Shown: piece by piece, positions 8,182 through 18,350 of the stretch
How positions within the stretch are numbered: position 1 is the stretch's first letter
Layout of the letters: each line of letters starts with the position of its first letter
Assembly: GCA_021776235.1 (NCBI GenBank)
Contig: JAJFGG010000016.1
Location: forward strand, 62,001 to 126,000
Direction: 5' to 3'
Length of the DNA: 64,000 nucleotides
From: Alphaproteobacteria bacterium
Lineage (GTDB): Bacteria > Pseudomonadota > Alphaproteobacteria > GCA-2731375
Made by a program: the position numbers and the translations under genes
Notes under the pieces: generated by a model
Database searches by the model: none
The model's input: only the letters and a program-made list of their open reading frames with translations
What the model was told of the DNA's origin: nothing

Positions 8182-8691
8182 TTATGTGCGAACTACCCGT
8201 TCGAGAAGCCGCTTGGCAACCCGCCCCGAAACAAACGTCGAGATTTCGCCATTCAGCTGAGCAATCTCTTTCACCAGGCGTGACGCTATGAATTGATGCT
8301 CGTGGTTCGCCATGATGAAAATCGTTTCGATATTCTCATCCAATTGCCGGTTCATGCCGACCAATTGGTATTCGTATTCGAAATCCGCTACCGCCCGCAG
8401 ACCACGAATAATGATGCTGGCATTGTGTTCCTGGGCACAATGAATAGTCAGATCATCGTACGGATGCACGTCCACGTCGCAGCCGTCCAATTTGCTCTTC
8501 ATGTCTTCCAGTTCGTCCCGGACCATCTGAACGCGTTCCTCGAGGGTGAACATGGGTCCCTTGTTGAGGTTGATGGCAACCCCAATGACCAAACGGTCGA
8601 CAATCTGCGCCGCACGCCGAATGATGTCGCCGTGGCCCAGTGTTATGGGATCGAACGTTCCCGGGTAAAAACCGATACGCTGTTTTGACAA
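8182..8691 (-). CDS. coaD: Phosphopantetheine adenylyltransferase
   Basis: Adenylates 4'-phosphopantetheine to dephospho-CoA in coenzyme A synthesis. The 169-residue protein has YPGTFDPITLGHGDII (9-24) with the nucleotide-binding TxGH motif, IIIRGLRAVADFEYE and ASRLVKEIA towards the C-terminus. The start is a TTG preceded by AGGAGG at five bases. No ATG lies near the conserved N-terminus, so TTG is well supported. It follows gyrA by 92 bases. Confidence 0.97.
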   Translation of the reverse strand: MSKQRIGFYPGTFDPITLGHGDIIRRAAQIVDRLVIGVAINLNKGPMFTLEERVQMVRDELEDMKSKLDGCDVDVHPYDDLTIHCAQEHNASIIIRGLRAVADFEYEYQLVGMNRQLDENIETIFIMANHEHQFIASRLVKEIAQLNGEISTFVSGRVAKRLLERVVRT

Positions 8692-8783
8692 GATCGCCTC
8701 CTACGCCCAACTCACAGGTCCCGGCCCTCATTAGCCTTTCAGGGCGGTCATGGAAAGAGTGAAAAATGATCTGCTAGGCGCCA

Positions 8784-11558
8784 CTAGCCCCCGTCGCCAC
8801 CGCCATCATCGACGCCATCAGCAAGATCATCAATGCCGCTATCGCCATTACCGTCGGAACTGGCCTGCTCCGATAGCCAGGCAACCGATACCACCCGCTC
8901 GTTGGGTTCCACATCGAACAGGGTCACCCCTTGGGTACTCCGTCCCGCGATGCGAATATCGTGCACTGGTATGCGGATCAGACGCCCCGTATCGGTGACC
9001 AGCATGATGTGGTGCTCTTCCCCGACCGGCGCAGAGGCCACCACCGGACCATTGCGGTCCGAGGTTTCGATATTGATGATGCCCTGCCCACCGCGCCCGG
9101 TGATCCGGTATTCATAGGCCGAAGTGCGTTTGCCATAGCCGTTTTCCGTGATCGAGAGGACGAATTGCTCGGTCCGCGCCATATCCTCGGCCCGTGGCGG
9201 GGCGCCCGCAGAGGCCTCGCCCGCGGCCTCCCCATCCGCCTCGACCCGGCGCCGGGCATTGGACCAACGTAAATAGCGCTCCCGCGTGTCGCTATCGGTA
9301 TCTACGTGACGCAGGATCGACATGGCAATCAACTCGTCATCGCCAAGCAGCCGAATGCCCCGCACGCCCACGGAATCCCGGCTTTTGAAAACCCGCACAT
9401 CGATTACCGGAAAGCGAATACATTTGCCCCTGAAGCCGGAGAGCAGGATATCGTCATTGGCGCCACAGATCGCGACCCCGATTATGCGGTCGCCTTCGGG
9501 CAATTTCATGGCAATTTTGCCGTTTGCCTGGACCCGCTGGAAATCCGCCAGCTCGTTGCGCCGGACCGAGCCTGACGCGGTTGCAAACATGACATAACGG
9601 TCGGCCCATTCCGCCTCGTCCTCCGGCAGCGGCAGAACCGTGTGGATGGTTTCCCCCGCCGCCAACGGGAACAGATTGACCATGGCCTTGCCCCGCGCCT
9701 GGGGCGCCGCCATGGGCAAACGATAGACCTTCAATTTGTAAACCTTGCCGGTGGAAGAGAAAAACAACATCGGCGTGTGGGTATTGGCGACAAACAGCTG
9801 GCTGACAAAATCCTCGTCACGGGTGGCCATGCCCTGGCGCCCCTTGCCGCCCCGGCGCTGCGGCCGATAGGTGGAAAGCGGCACCCGCTTGACATAGCCA
9901 TTGTGAGAAACCGTCACCACCATCTCTTCGCGCTGGATCAGGTCCTCATCATCCTGGTCCGCGCCCCCCTCGATGATCTCGCTGCGCCGCGGTGTGGCAA
10001 AGCGCGCCTTCATATCCGTCAATTCCTCGCGGATGATCTCCCGCAGACGGTCGCTGGAGCGCAGGATGTCCAGATAGTCCAGAATTTTGGCACCCAGGTC
10101 CTGCAATTCCTGACCGACTTCGTCCCGGCCCAGAGCGGTCAAACGTTGCAGGCGTAAATCCAGGATGGCGCGGGCCTGTATTTCACTCAGGCGATACACA
10201 CCATCGGTAACCCTGTGCCCAGGCTCGTCGATCAATCGGATCATGGCTTCCACATCATGGGCCGGCCAGTCCTTTGCCATCAACTGGGCCCGCGCCGTGG
10301 CCGGATCCGGCGCACTGCGGATCAGGGCGATGATGGCATCGATATTGGCCACGGCAATCGCCAGGCCGGCCAGGACATGGGCCCTCTCGCGCGCCTTGCC
10401 CAACAAATATTTGGTCCGCCGGGTAACGACGACTTCCCGTGAATCGACGAATGCGGCGATCATCTGGGCCAGGTTCATCAATTCCGGGCGGCCGTGGTTC
10501 AAGGCCAGACTATTGACCCCGAAAGAGGTTTGCAGGGGCGAAAACCGGTACAACTGGTTCAACACCACGTCCGCCATGGCGTCGCGCTTCAATTCGATCA
10601 CCACGCGAACGCCGTTACGGTCGCTTTCATCGCGCAAATCGGAGATCCCCTCGATCCGCTTGGCGCGGACGGCTTCGGCGATCTTCTCGATCATGCCGGC
10701 CTTGTTCACCTGATAGGGCACCTCGGTGACGATAATGGCTTCCCGGTCCTTGCGGATGGTCTCCACATTCGTACGCCCGCGCATGACCACGGAACCGCGT
10801 CCCGTACGAAAGGCCGACAGAATACCCGCCCGGCCCAGAATAAGCCCCCCGGTGGGAAAATCCGGACCCAGGACAAATTCCATCATGCCATCAACCGTTA
10901 TCTCACGGTTGTCCAGATAGGCACAGCAGGCGTCAATGATTTCGCCCAGATTATGGGGCGGGATGTTGGTGGCCATGCCGACGGCGATCCCGCCCGCGCC
11001 ATTGGCCAGCAGGTTCGGGAACATGGCCGGCAGGACGACAGGTTCCGAGGCGGAACCATCGTAGTTATCCTGGAAATCGACCGTGTCCTTGTCGATGTCG
11101 GCCAGCAGCATTTCCGCCGGCTTGTCCATACGCACTTCGGTGTAGCGCATGGCGGCGGGACGGTCGCCATCCATGGAGCCGAAATTGCCCTGGCCATCCA
11201 ACAGTGGCAGGCGCATGGCGAAACTTTGCGCCATGCGCACCATGGCGTCATAGATCGCCTGATCGCCGTGGGGATGGTAGCGGCCCATGACATCACCCAC
11301 GACGCGGGCCGATTTTCGGTACGGTTTATCCGAAGTATAGCCCGCTTCATGCATGGCAAAGAGAATGCGGCGGTGCACCGGCTTCAAGCCATCGCGGGCA
11401 TCGGGAATGGCCCGGCTGACGATCACGCTCATGGCGTAATCGAGGTACGAGCGGCGCATTTCGTCTTCGATGGCAATGGGCAAAACGGCTTCGCCTTCAC
11501 CGCCGGAAGGCGGCATGGCGGGTGGGGCCGGGGGTGGTGTCTGGCTGTCGTCGGTCAA
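8784..11558 (-). CDS. gyrA: DNA gyrase subunit A
   Basis: Breakage-reunion subunit of gyrase. The catalytic tyrosine is Tyr139 in [10 protein letters not shown]. The quinolone pocket reads [12 protein letters not shown] (95-106), so the position equivalent to E. coli Ser83 is Gln100, while the aspartate equivalent to Asp87 is kept. The GyrA box QRRGGKGR needed for DNA wrapping is present in the C-terminal domain. The tail is very acidic and glycine-rich. The start is TTG ([10 protein letters not shown]) preceded by AGGA, with a proline-rich 20-residue leader before the conserved domain. Length (924) is slightly above the usual 875-910. Confidence 0.98.
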   Translation of the reverse strand: MTDDSQTPPPAPPAMPPSGGEGEAVLPIAIEDEMRRSYLDYAMSVIVSRAIPDARDGLKPVHRRILFAMHEAGYTSDKPYRKSARVVGDVMGRYHPHGDQAIYDAMVRMAQSFAMRLPLLDGQGNFGSMDGDRPAAMRYTEVRMDKPAEMLLADIDKDTVDFQDNYDGSASEPVVLPAMFPNLLANGAGGIAVGMATNIPPHNLGEIIDACCAYLDNREITVDGMMEFVLGPDFPTGGLILGRAGILSAFRTGRGSVVMRGRTNVETIRKDREAIIVTEVPYQVNKAGMIEKIAEAVRAKRIEGISDLRDESDRNGVRVVIELKRDAMADVVLNQLYRFSPLQTSFGVNSLALNHGRPELMNLAQMIAAFVDSREVVVTRRTKYLLGKARERAHVLAGLAIAVANIDAIIALIRSAPDPATARAQLMAKDWPAHDVEAMIRLIDEPGHRVTDGVYRLSEIQARAILDLRLQRLTALGRDEVGQELQDLGAKILDYLDILRSSDRLREIIREELTDMKARFATPRRSEIIEGGADQDDEDLIQREEMVVTVSHNGYVKRVPLSTYRPQRRGGKGRQGMATRDEDFVSQLFVANTHTPMLFFSSTGKVYKLKVYRLPMAAPQARGKAMVNLFPLAAGETIHTVLPLPEDEAEWADRYVMFATASGSVRRNELADFQRVQANGKIAMKLPEGDRIIGVAICGANDDILLSGFRGKCIRFPVIDVRVFKSRDSVGVRGIRLLGDDELIAMSILRHVDTDSDTRERYLRWSNARRRVEADGEAAGEASAGAPPRAEDMARTEQFVLSITENGYGKRTSAYEYRITGRGGQGIINIETSDRNGPVVASAPVGEEHHIMLVTDTGRLIRIPVHDIRIAGRSTQGVTLFDVEPNERVVSVAWLSEQASSDGNGDSGIDDLADGVDDGGGDGG

Positions 11559-11772
11559 ATTGATCGGTCCTGCTGGATATATTTCGACGGCCGGCGTCGA
11601 ACAAGTTCAATGGGCTTTGGCGCCTGATGTCGCTATCGCGAGATATTGCGTGGCTAGGTTAAAAATTATACCAAGTCTTGCGGTTTACAGCAATCATTGG
11701 CGGCCAAATTCAAGCTCGAATGGCTGCCTTTATCGCCACTTTTCTCTGCGCTTTTTCCAATATTTCCGAAAG

Positions 11773-13380
11773 CTAGGTGCGCGCCTCGCCCAGGGGCGCG
11801 GAATCACCTGTGGCCCGGGGCACCGCCTGGACCTTTTGCTTGCGTTCGCGCAACAGCAGGGCCGGCAACATGGCAGCGAAATAGATCAATCCCAGAAACA
11901 GGAAGACATCCCGAAAGGCCAGCATGGAGGCCTGAGCGTAAAGACTGTTACCCAGCAAATGCAGTGCCGCCACAGGGTGCAATTCACTGGGCCAGCCCAA
12001 TTGCGCCAGCAGGCCCGACAGACGCTGCAGCAGATCCTGGGTCAGAAAATTATCCGGGGTCTGGAAACCGGCAAAACCCTGTGAGAACACGGCTGTGCGA
12101 TGCTCCAGGGCCACGGCGATAAGGTTGACCCCCATGGCGCCGCCCAGGTTGCGCATGAAGTTGACAGCGCCCGAACCCTGGCTCAACAGCGGTCCGCTCA
12201 GACTGCGCAGGGCCGTGACATTGATCGTGGGAATGACGAAGGCCAGGCCAATGCGTCCCACTACCAGCCACAAGGCGAAGGTCCAGAAAGGCGTGTCCGT
12301 GTGGGCCGAGGTCATCAACAGCGATGACATGGCAAAGGCGCACAAGCCGCCCAGAATAAGCCAATGACGGGGCAACCAGTCAGCCAGGCGGCCGCCAACG
12401 GGCATCAACAGCATCATGGTAAGACCGGCCGGCACCATCAACAGGCCCGACCGGGTCGGCGAATAGCTTTGTACGGTCTGCACGAACAGCGGGATCAGAT
12501 AGGTTGTGCCGTACAGACCCGCGCCAAGGGCCATGCGGACGACCGCCGCGGCGGCGAATTCCCGGTTCAGAAACAGGCGCAACTGCAGGATTGGATCCGG
12601 CACCCGCCATTCCCACCACAGAAAGGCGCCGAAGGACAACGCAAAGACGGAGAAATAGACGGCGATAATGGGGGCGTGCCAACCCTCGCGCTGGCCTGAC
12701 GACAGGCCAATCAGCAAAGAGAATATAAACGCCACCAGCAAGACCAGGCCGGTCCAGTCAAAGCGCGGTTTGGCCTCGTCACCCGAACGCCAGGGCATGA
12801 ATAACCAGGCCAGAATACTGCCCAATGCGGCCACCGGCACCGAAGCGTAAAAGACGTAATGCCAATTGAATCCATCCAACAGGACCCCGCCCAGGGTTGG
12901 CCCCAGGGTCGGGGCAACGACGACGCCAAGACCAAACAGGCCCATGGCCTTGCCGCGCTGGCGGACCGGAAAGATCTGGTACATCAGAACCATGGACAGG
13001 GGCTGCACCAGCCCCGCGCCGGTACCCTGCAACAGGCGCGCCGCGATCATCATGTCGATGTTGCTGCTGAGACCCCCCATGACAGCGCCGAAAGTGAAGA
13101 TAAACATGGCGCCAAGGTAGGTTGCGCGCATGCCGAAGGTGCGGACAAACCAGTCGTTCAAAAGCATGGCCACGGTCATCGCCGCGATATAGCCGGTGGC
13201 CAGCCAATGCACCTTGTCCTGGCCAACGCCGAAGGCCCCCATGATGACCGGTATGGCGACATTGATCATGGTGGCGTTCAACAGCATCGCCACCACGCCC
13301 AGAATTGCCGTAAAGGTCACAAAGGCCCGGTATTTCGGGCCATAGCGCTCGAACAACGCCTCGATGGCAGCGGTTGGCAC
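11773..13380 (-). CDS. DHA2-family multidrug efflux MFS transporter (EmrB-type), copy 1
   Basis: A 535-residue, 14-TM major facilitator of the EmrB/QacA class. It has the early AMLLNATMINVAIPVIMG helix, a motif-A-like DWFVRTFGMRATYLG, and motif C GPTLGGVLLDGFNW, diagnostic for drug/proton antiporters. It likely works with the EmrA-like adaptor encoded two genes upstream, forming a tripartite export path. It follows the paralogous transporter by ten bases, and the starts align (PTAAIEALFERYG and RSPAIEAMFARYG). The start is GTG. The substrate is unknown. Confidence 0.93.
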   Translation of the reverse strand: MPTAAIEALFERYGPKYRAFVTFTAILGVVAMLLNATMINVAIPVIMGAFGVGQDKVHWLATGYIAAMTVAMLLNDWFVRTFGMRATYLGAMFIFTFGAVMGGLSSNIDMMIAARLLQGTGAGLVQPLSMVLMYQIFPVRQRGKAMGLFGLGVVVAPTLGPTLGGVLLDGFNWHYVFYASVPVAALGSILAWLFMPWRSGDEAKPRFDWTGLVLLVAFIFSLLIGLSSGQREGWHAPIIAVYFSVFALSFGAFLWWEWRVPDPILQLRLFLNREFAAAAVVRMALGAGLYGTTYLIPLFVQTVQSYSPTRSGLLMVPAGLTMMLLMPVGGRLADWLPRHWLILGGLCAFAMSSLLMTSAHTDTPFWTFALWLVVGRIGLAFVIPTINVTALRSLSGPLLSQGSGAVNFMRNLGGAMGVNLIAVALEHRTAVFSQGFAGFQTPDNFLTQDLLQRLSGLLAQLGWPSELHPVAALHLLGNSLYAQASMLAFRDVFLFLGLIYFAAMLPALLLRERKQKVQAVPRATGDSAPLGEART

Positions 13381-13390
13381 GGCCTTGCCG

Positions 13391-14971
13391 TCAGCCCGGC
13401 CGCGGCAGCGGTTGCGTCTTTGCCTTGGATTTTCGCTCCCGCAGCAACAGGGCCGGTATCATGGTCGCGAAATAGACCAGGGCAATGAAAAGAAAAACAT
13501 CGCGGAAGGCCATCATGGAAGCTTGAGCATAAACACTGCGGCCAACCAAATAAAGCGCGCCGGCCGGGGTCATTTCAAAGGGCCAGCCCAATTGCCCCAA
13601 CATGCGGGCGAACTGCGTCATAAAATGCATGGTGGTGAAATTGTCCGGCGTTTGCAGGCCCGCGAAGGCATCCGAGAAGAAGGCGGTGCGCCGCTCCAAC
13701 AGCATCGCCATCAAATTGACGCCCACCGCGCCGCCCAATTGGCGGGTAAAATTGATCGCGCCCGCGCCCTGGCTCAATTGTTCCGGCTTCAGGGTGGCCA
13801 CGGCACTAACGGTCAGGGTCGGCATAATCGCCGCCAGACCGACACGGCCGATCATGATCCAGATCGCAAAAGTCCAGAATGGCGTATCCGTATGTACCTG
13901 GATCATTAAAAGAGACGAGGCACCGAATACAAACAGACCGAACATGACCAACTGATAGGACGGCAGCATGTCGGAAAGGCGCCCTGCAATGGGAAACGCA
14001 AGCATCATCACAATGCCACCGGGCACCATCAGAAGGCCGGATCGCGTCGGGCTATAACCCTGAATAACCTGCACGAACAATGGGACGACGTAGATGGACC
14101 CGAACAGGCCCGCGCCCAGCACCATGCCGACAACAGCAGCGGCCGTGAAGTTGCTGTTATTGAATACCCGCAACTGCATGATGGGATCGGGGGTGACCAG
14201 TTCCCAAAAGATAAAGGCCATGCCGCTGATCGCCGCCGTGGCGAAATAGATCGAGATGATGGGAGCCCCCCAGCCCTCGCGCTGACCGCTGGACATGCCG
14301 ATCAGGATTGCCGAAACGAATACAATGACCAGGGCCAGACCGGTCCAGTCAAACACCGGCAGCGGCCCCTCGCGTTTGCGGCTGGGCATGAACACCAACG
14401 CCAGGATCACGCCCGCCGCCGCCACCGGCACGGACATGAAAAAGACGTAACGCCAGTTGAAGACATCCAGCAATATCCCACCCAAGGTCGGCCCCAGGGC
14501 CGGCGCGACGATTATCCCGACCCCGAACAGGCCCATGGCCCGGCCTCGTTGTTCCACTGGAAACACCTGAAACATCAGGATCATGGATAGGGGCTGCACC
14601 ATGCCGGCGCCCAGACCTTGCAGAACACGGGCGAAAATCATGACATCGATGCTGTTGCAGAGGCCACCCAACACCGCGCCAAAGGTAAAAATCGACATGG
14701 CGCCGAGGTAAGTGGCTCTTTCCCCAAAGGCCCGCACCAGCCAGTCGTTGACCAGCATGGAAATGGTCATGGCCGCGATGAAGCCGGTGGAAAGCCAATG
14801 CACGGTGTCCTGGCCCACTCCGAAGGTGCCCATGATCACCGGAATTGCCACGTTGATCATGGTGGCCGTCAGGACCATGGCCATGGTGCCAAGCATGGCC
14901 GTAAAGGAAACGTAGAAGCGGTAGCGCGGTCCGTACCGCGCGAACATTGCCTCAATCGCGGGCGATCGCAA
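13391..14971 (-). CDS. emrB: DHA2-family multidrug efflux MFS transporter (EmrB-type), copy 2
   Basis: A 526-residue paralogue of the next gene, again with 14 predicted TM segments and the antiporter motif GPTLGGILLDVFNW. The chosen TTG start overlaps the emrA end by 20 bases. It is preferred because its N-terminus (MRSPAIEAMFARYG) aligns with the paralogue. The ATG at 14947 would remove eight residues. Adjacent to emrA, it is the more likely cognate partner. The proteins are similar throughout, including the SYSPTRSGLLMVP and GYSPTRSGLLMVP loops, so a tandem duplication is likely. Confidence 0.93.
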   Translation of the reverse strand: MRSPAIEAMFARYGPRYRFYVSFTAMLGTMAMVLTATMINVAIPVIMGTFGVGQDTVHWLSTGFIAAMTISMLVNDWLVRAFGERATYLGAMSIFTFGAVLGGLCNSIDVMIFARVLQGLGAGMVQPLSMILMFQVFPVEQRGRAMGLFGVGIIVAPALGPTLGGILLDVFNWRYVFFMSVPVAAAGVILALVFMPSRKREGPLPVFDWTGLALVIVFVSAILIGMSSGQREGWGAPIISIYFATAAISGMAFIFWELVTPDPIMQLRVFNNSNFTAAAVVGMVLGAGLFGSIYVVPLFVQVIQGYSPTRSGLLMVPGGIVMMLAFPIAGRLSDMLPSYQLVMFGLFVFGASSLLMIQVHTDTPFWTFAIWIMIGRVGLAAIMPTLTVSAVATLKPEQLSQGAGAINFTRQLGGAVGVNLMAMLLERRTAFFSDAFAGLQTPDNFTTMHFMTQFARMLGQLGWPFEMTPAGALYLVGRSVYAQASMMAFRDVFLFIALVYFATMIPALLLRERKSKAKTQPLPRPG

Positions 14972-16172
14972 TCTCGACCTCGACCATCATGCCCGGGCGC
15001 AACAGGCCATCGACCTGGGGAATGCTGATTTTGACCGGCAGCCGTTGAGTAATTTTGGTGAAGCTGCCAGAGGGGTTTGGGCTGGGCAGCAGGGCGAACT
15101 GATTGGTCGCCGCATTGCCGATCCGGACAACTTCGCCAACGACTTCCAGGTCCGGATAGGCATCAACACCAATTCTTGCCTTGGCCCCCAGTTTGACGTC
15201 GCGGATATCGGTCTCCTTGATATTTGCCTCGACCCAGATCACCGATGGATCGTGCAACAACAGAAGACGCTGTCCCCGGGCCACATATTCACCGGGATCG
15301 ATAAAGACCCGGTCCACCTTGCCCTTGCTGGGCGCCTTTATAATGCGGTCGGCCAGATCCAGCTGTTGCCGCTGGTGTTGTGTTTTCAGGCGTTCCTCAT
15401 CAAACCGCAGGCTGGCAATGCGGCCCTGCAGCAGATCCATGCGCTGGCGGTCGGCCTGGGCCTCGATAACGGCGGCATTGGCCTGGGCCACATCCGCCTC
15501 GGCCTTCAAAACCGATTGCCCCGCGACGCGATAGTCGGTGCGCAGGGATTCCCAGCGCTGCCGCGAGATTACCTTCTTCGCCAGCAAGGACTGGCCCCGT
15601 TTGAAATCGCTGCGGATCTGCTCCAATTCCGTATCGATGCCCGCTTTCGCCGCCTGGGCCGCGGTCAAGGCGGCGCGGCTGGCGTCAATACGGCCCTGGG
15701 TTTGCTGATCAATCATGTGGACTTCGGCTGCGATCCGTTCCCGCTCCGCCTGCATTGAACTTCGCTGGGCGTCAATTTCCCGCAGATGCAGAGTGGAATC
15801 GCGGTGATCGATCATGATCAACGGTTGGCCGACGGCCAACTCGCTGCCCTCTGATATGGGAACCTCGGTGACCCAGCCGTCGATCCGCGAGGATATCATG
15901 ATCATATCCGCCTTGATGCGGGCGTCGTACACGACCACGTTGGTATAACGGCCATAGACCCAGTAAATCAGGCCGGCAACGCCAATTGCGACGGCAGCCC
16001 CCAACAAGACCCGGCCGATGCTGCGGCGCAGACGTGATTGACCATGGGGCAGGCTGCCTTCGTGGGGCTTGGCCTGCGCCTCATTCTGAACTCCGGCCGG
16101 ACCGTCCGTCGACGCGCCGGTCTGCTTGTCGTCCTGCGGCTCCAGCCGCTGGGTCACCGATTTGTCATTCAC
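14952..16172 (-). CDS. emrA: HlyD/EmrA-family membrane fusion protein
   Basis: Periplasmic adaptor linking the inner-membrane EmrB-like pump to an outer-membrane channel. It has a short cytoplasmic N-terminus, one TM helix (LGAAVAIGVAGLIYWVYG), a lipoyl-like half (ISSRIDGWVTEVPISEGSEL), a long coiled-coil hairpin rich in Ala, Gln and Arg, and the beta-barrel end (VKISIPQVDGLLRPGMMVEVEI). The reading frame stays open far upstream inside marR. A GTG five bases after the marR stop, giving VNDKSVTQ, is chosen because anything longer would read marR out of frame. About 406 residues, normal for EmrA. Confidence 0.9.
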   Translation of the reverse strand: MNDKSVTQRLEPQDDKQTGASTDGPAGVQNEAQAKPHEGSLPHGQSRLRRSIGRVLLGAAVAIGVAGLIYWVYGRYTNVVVYDARIKADMIMISSRIDGWVTEVPISEGSELAVGQPLIMIDHRDSTLHLREIDAQRSSMQAERERIAAEVHMIDQQTQGRIDASRAALTAAQAAKAGIDTELEQIRSDFKRGQSLLAKKVISRQRWESLRTDYRVAGQSVLKAEADVAQANAAVIEAQADRQRMDLLQGRIASLRFDEERLKTQHQRQQLDLADRIIKAPSKGKVDRVFIDPGEYVARGQRLLLLHDPSVIWVEANIKETDIRDVKLGAKARIGVDAYPDLEVVGEVVRIGNAATNQFALLPSPNPSGSFTKITQRLPVKISIPQVDGLLRPGMMVEVEIAIARD

Positions 16173-16176
16173 CTGA

Positions 16177-16707
16177 TCAATCCGATCCTGCCGATCCCAA
16201 TTCCAACGCCATGGCTGCGTCGTTGCCCGACACGGCCGCCACGGCCTGACGCTCGATGCGGTCAAAAACCGCCAGACAATGCGCCAGATCGGCATCCGAG
16301 ATGCCGGCCATATGCTCGCCCCGCAGTTCCACCGCAACATCGTCCAAAACCTGGATCATCTGCCAACCCTTGTCGGTCAAATGCACTGTCTTGCCGCGCC
16401 GGTCGGTTTCGTCCAGGCGGCGTACGATCAGACCCTTGCTCTCAAGTTTGTCGAGAATATGCACCAGGGTTGGGCCCTCGATACCGACCAGGCCGGCCAA
16501 GGCCTTTTGCTGATGGCCATCGGCGCCCCGTTTCAGGTACATCAAGACAACCCAGCGGGCCTGGGTCAGGCCATGGGGCCGCATCTTTTCATCCAGGCGG
16601 GCGCGCCATAGCCGGGCCAGACGGCCCAGGCGAAAGCCGAACTGTTCGCGCACATCAATTTTCTCGTGGCTATTCACGCTATCCGTCAGGTTGTGGCCAA
16701 TATGCAT
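16177..16707 (-). CDS. MarR-family transcriptional regulator
   Basis: A winged-helix regulator, probably the local repressor of the emrA-emrB-emrB operon. Central motifs are LTQARWVVLMYLKRG, QKALAGLVGIEGPTLVHILDKLESKGLI (recognition helix region) and the wing VRRLDETDRRGKTVHLTDKG. The Asp-Arg-Arg wing is typical of MarR/SlyA proteins. The start is uncertain: ATG at 16707 fits the family length, and ATG at 16737 would add ten residues. Neither has a strong Shine-Dalgarno. It stands first in the efflux operon. Confidence 0.92.
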   Translation of the reverse strand: MHIGHNLTDSVNSHEKIDVREQFGFRLGRLARLWRARLDEKMRPHGLTQARWVVLMYLKRGADGHQQKALAGLVGIEGPTLVHILDKLESKGLIVRRLDETDRRGKTVHLTDKGWQMIQVLDDVAVELRGEHMAGISDADLAHCLAVFDRIERQAVAAVSGNDAAMALELGSAGSD

Positions 16708-16836
16708 GGGTACAATTTGCACCCTATTGATTAGCATACTATTAATTTATAGGCAATTTATTACCATGCTTGGAAAAGAGCCACGCTAATGGCGTAAACT
16801 GCCGGGGATTTGAAACCACTGTTGAAGGAAAACATC
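16708..16836. promoter_or_regulatory. Divergent promoter region of marR operon and NIPSNAP gene
   Basis: An AT-rich block (about 16730-16775) within GC-rich surroundings contains the imperfect inverted repeat ATTAGCATACTATTAAT. This resembles the AT-rich palindromes bound by MarR proteins. It is the natural place for an autoregulatory operator controlling the efflux operon. Exact promoter elements are not assignable. Confidence 0.45.
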
Positions 16837-17157
16837 ATGCTACTCGACGTACGCACCTACACCTGCCGTCCCGGTACCATCAACCAGCATCTGGCTTTGT
16901 ACGCAGAGAAAGGCTTTGCGCCGCAAAGCCACAATTTGGGCCAACCTCTGGCCTACATGAAGACGGAAACCGGCAATCCAAATCAGTATATGCACATCTG
17001 GGTGTACGAAAACGCAGGCGACCGCGAGGCAAAACGGGCGGCCTTGTGGGCGGATCCGGACTGGATTGCCTATACCCAGGCCTCGGCCGCGCTGGGCGCC
17101 CTGGAAAAACAGAAGAACGTATTGATGACGCCGACGGATTTCTGTCCCGTCAAATGA
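16837..17157 (+). CDS. NIPSNAP family protein
   Basis: A 106-residue single-domain protein of the NIPSNAP dimeric alpha/beta-barrel fold. It starts MLLDVRTYTCRPGTI, the usual (E)xRxYxxxPG opening, with QYMHIWVYENAGDREAKRAALWADPDW in the middle. Bacterial members are small and of unclear biochemistry. They often sit near oxidoreductases or quinone-modifying genes. The ATG is chosen because GAAGGA lies eight bases upstream. It is divergent from marR, with an LLM oxidoreductase downstream on the same strand. Confidence 0.88.
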   Translation: MLLDVRTYTCRPGTINQHLALYAEKGFAPQSHNLGQPLAYMKTETGNPNQYMHIWVYENAGDREAKRAALWADPDWIAYTQASAALGALEKQKNVLMTPTDFCPVK

Positions 17158-17307
17158 TTTACCGGCGGGGCGGCGACCTCTCCTGGCGCCGCCCCTGCCC
17201 GGCCCGTATACGTTCGGCCCGCACTTGACCACCCCGTACTTGACCACTGGGGCACGACGCGCCAATGATTGCGGGCGCACAAATCTCCATTGCGAAAGAA
17301 GACGGCC

Positions 17308-18285
17308 ATGACCCTGCAACTTGACGACCATTTCCGCTTCGGTGTTCAGACCATGCATCGACGGACCGAGCCGGCGGAGGGCCAATGGCTGCCGGAGGCG
17401 GAAGATGGCCGTGCCATGGTCGAATTGATTGATCGTTTGGGTTACGATTCCCTGTGGGTCGGCGACCACCTGTCATTCGCGATTCCCATTCTGGATCCCT
17501 TGATCCAGCTGGCCCAGGCCGCGACCTACAGCTCCCGATTGGCCCTTGGCGTCGGGGTCTATCTATTGCCTCTGCGCCATCCCGGACCGGTGGCAAAACA
17601 GGTGGCGAGCCTGGATCACCTGTCCGGCGGCCGCCTGATCCTTGGGGTCGGGGTGGGCGGCGAATTCAAAACCGACTTCCAGGTTGCCGGCGTCGCGCCA
17701 TCGGAACGCGGCGCCCGCCTGACGGAAGGTATTCATGTCCTGCGCAAATTGTGGCGTGGCGAGGCGGTCTTCCATGATGGCGCCCATTTTCCGTTTCCTG
17801 AACTGACCATGTCGCCCCCGGCCCGCCAGATCGGCGGCCCGCCGATCTGGTGCGGCGGCCGGTCCGCCGCCGCCCTGCGCCGGGCCGGTGAAATTGGCGA
17901 CGGCTGGTTATCCTATGTGGTCACGCCGGCCATGTACGCCGAGTCCCTTGACCGAATCCATGCGGCCGCGGCCGCCGCCCAAAGCCCCGACCGGCCTTTT
18001 GGCACAGGTCATTTACTATTCGCCACGGTTGACGATACCTACGAAAGCGCCCTGGAGAAGGCAACGGAGACCTTGTCGGTGCGCTACGCCATGGATTTCC
18101 GCGAGGCAGCCAAGAAGTATTGCGCCCTGGGCCGGCCGCAGGACGTGGCGGAAAGATTGCGTGAGTTTCACGACGCGGGCGCGCGCCATGTGATTATGGA
18201 TTTCGTCGGCCCTTATGAAGATCGCGACCGGCAGTTTGTCCGTTTCGCAGAAGAGGTCATGCCCCTGTTAACGGATCTGCGTTGA
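17308..18285 (+). CDS. LLM-class flavin-dependent oxidoreductase
   Basis: A 325-residue luciferase-like TIM-barrel protein. Visible features are FGVQTMHRR at the first strand, YDSLWVGDHLSF (typical GxDSxWVxDH), LALGVGVYLLPLRHP, GRLILGVGVGGE, and PPIWCGGRSAAALRRAGEIGDGW. These fit F420- or FMN-dependent LLM monooxygenases or dehydrogenases. The cofactor cannot be decided from the sequence alone. The ATG has GAAAGAAG upstream. It is 150 bases after the NIPSNAP gene and may share its transcript. Substrate unknown. Confidence 0.9.
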   Translation: MTLQLDDHFRFGVQTMHRRTEPAEGQWLPEAEDGRAMVELIDRLGYDSLWVGDHLSFAIPILDPLIQLAQAATYSSRLALGVGVYLLPLRHPGPVAKQVASLDHLSGGRLILGVGVGGEFKTDFQVAGVAPSERGARLTEGIHVLRKLWRGEAVFHDGAHFPFPELTMSPPARQIGGPPIWCGGRSAAALRRAGEIGDGWLSYVVTPAMYAESLDRIHAAAAAAQSPDRPFGTGHLLFATVDDTYESALEKATETLSVRYAMDFREAAKKYCALGRPQDVAERLREFHDAGARHVIMDFVGPYEDRDRQFVRFAEEVMPLLTDLR

Positions 18286-18350
18286 AACCAGGCCATCAAT
18301 CGGCCGGCAGGCGCCCCGCGCGGAATGCGGCCACGGCGGCTTGCAATGGC

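Noticed and set aside
17224-17250. Two copies of CTTGACCAC close together
   Set aside because: Only two copies of ten bases in a GC-rich gap; no array, no regulatory pattern.
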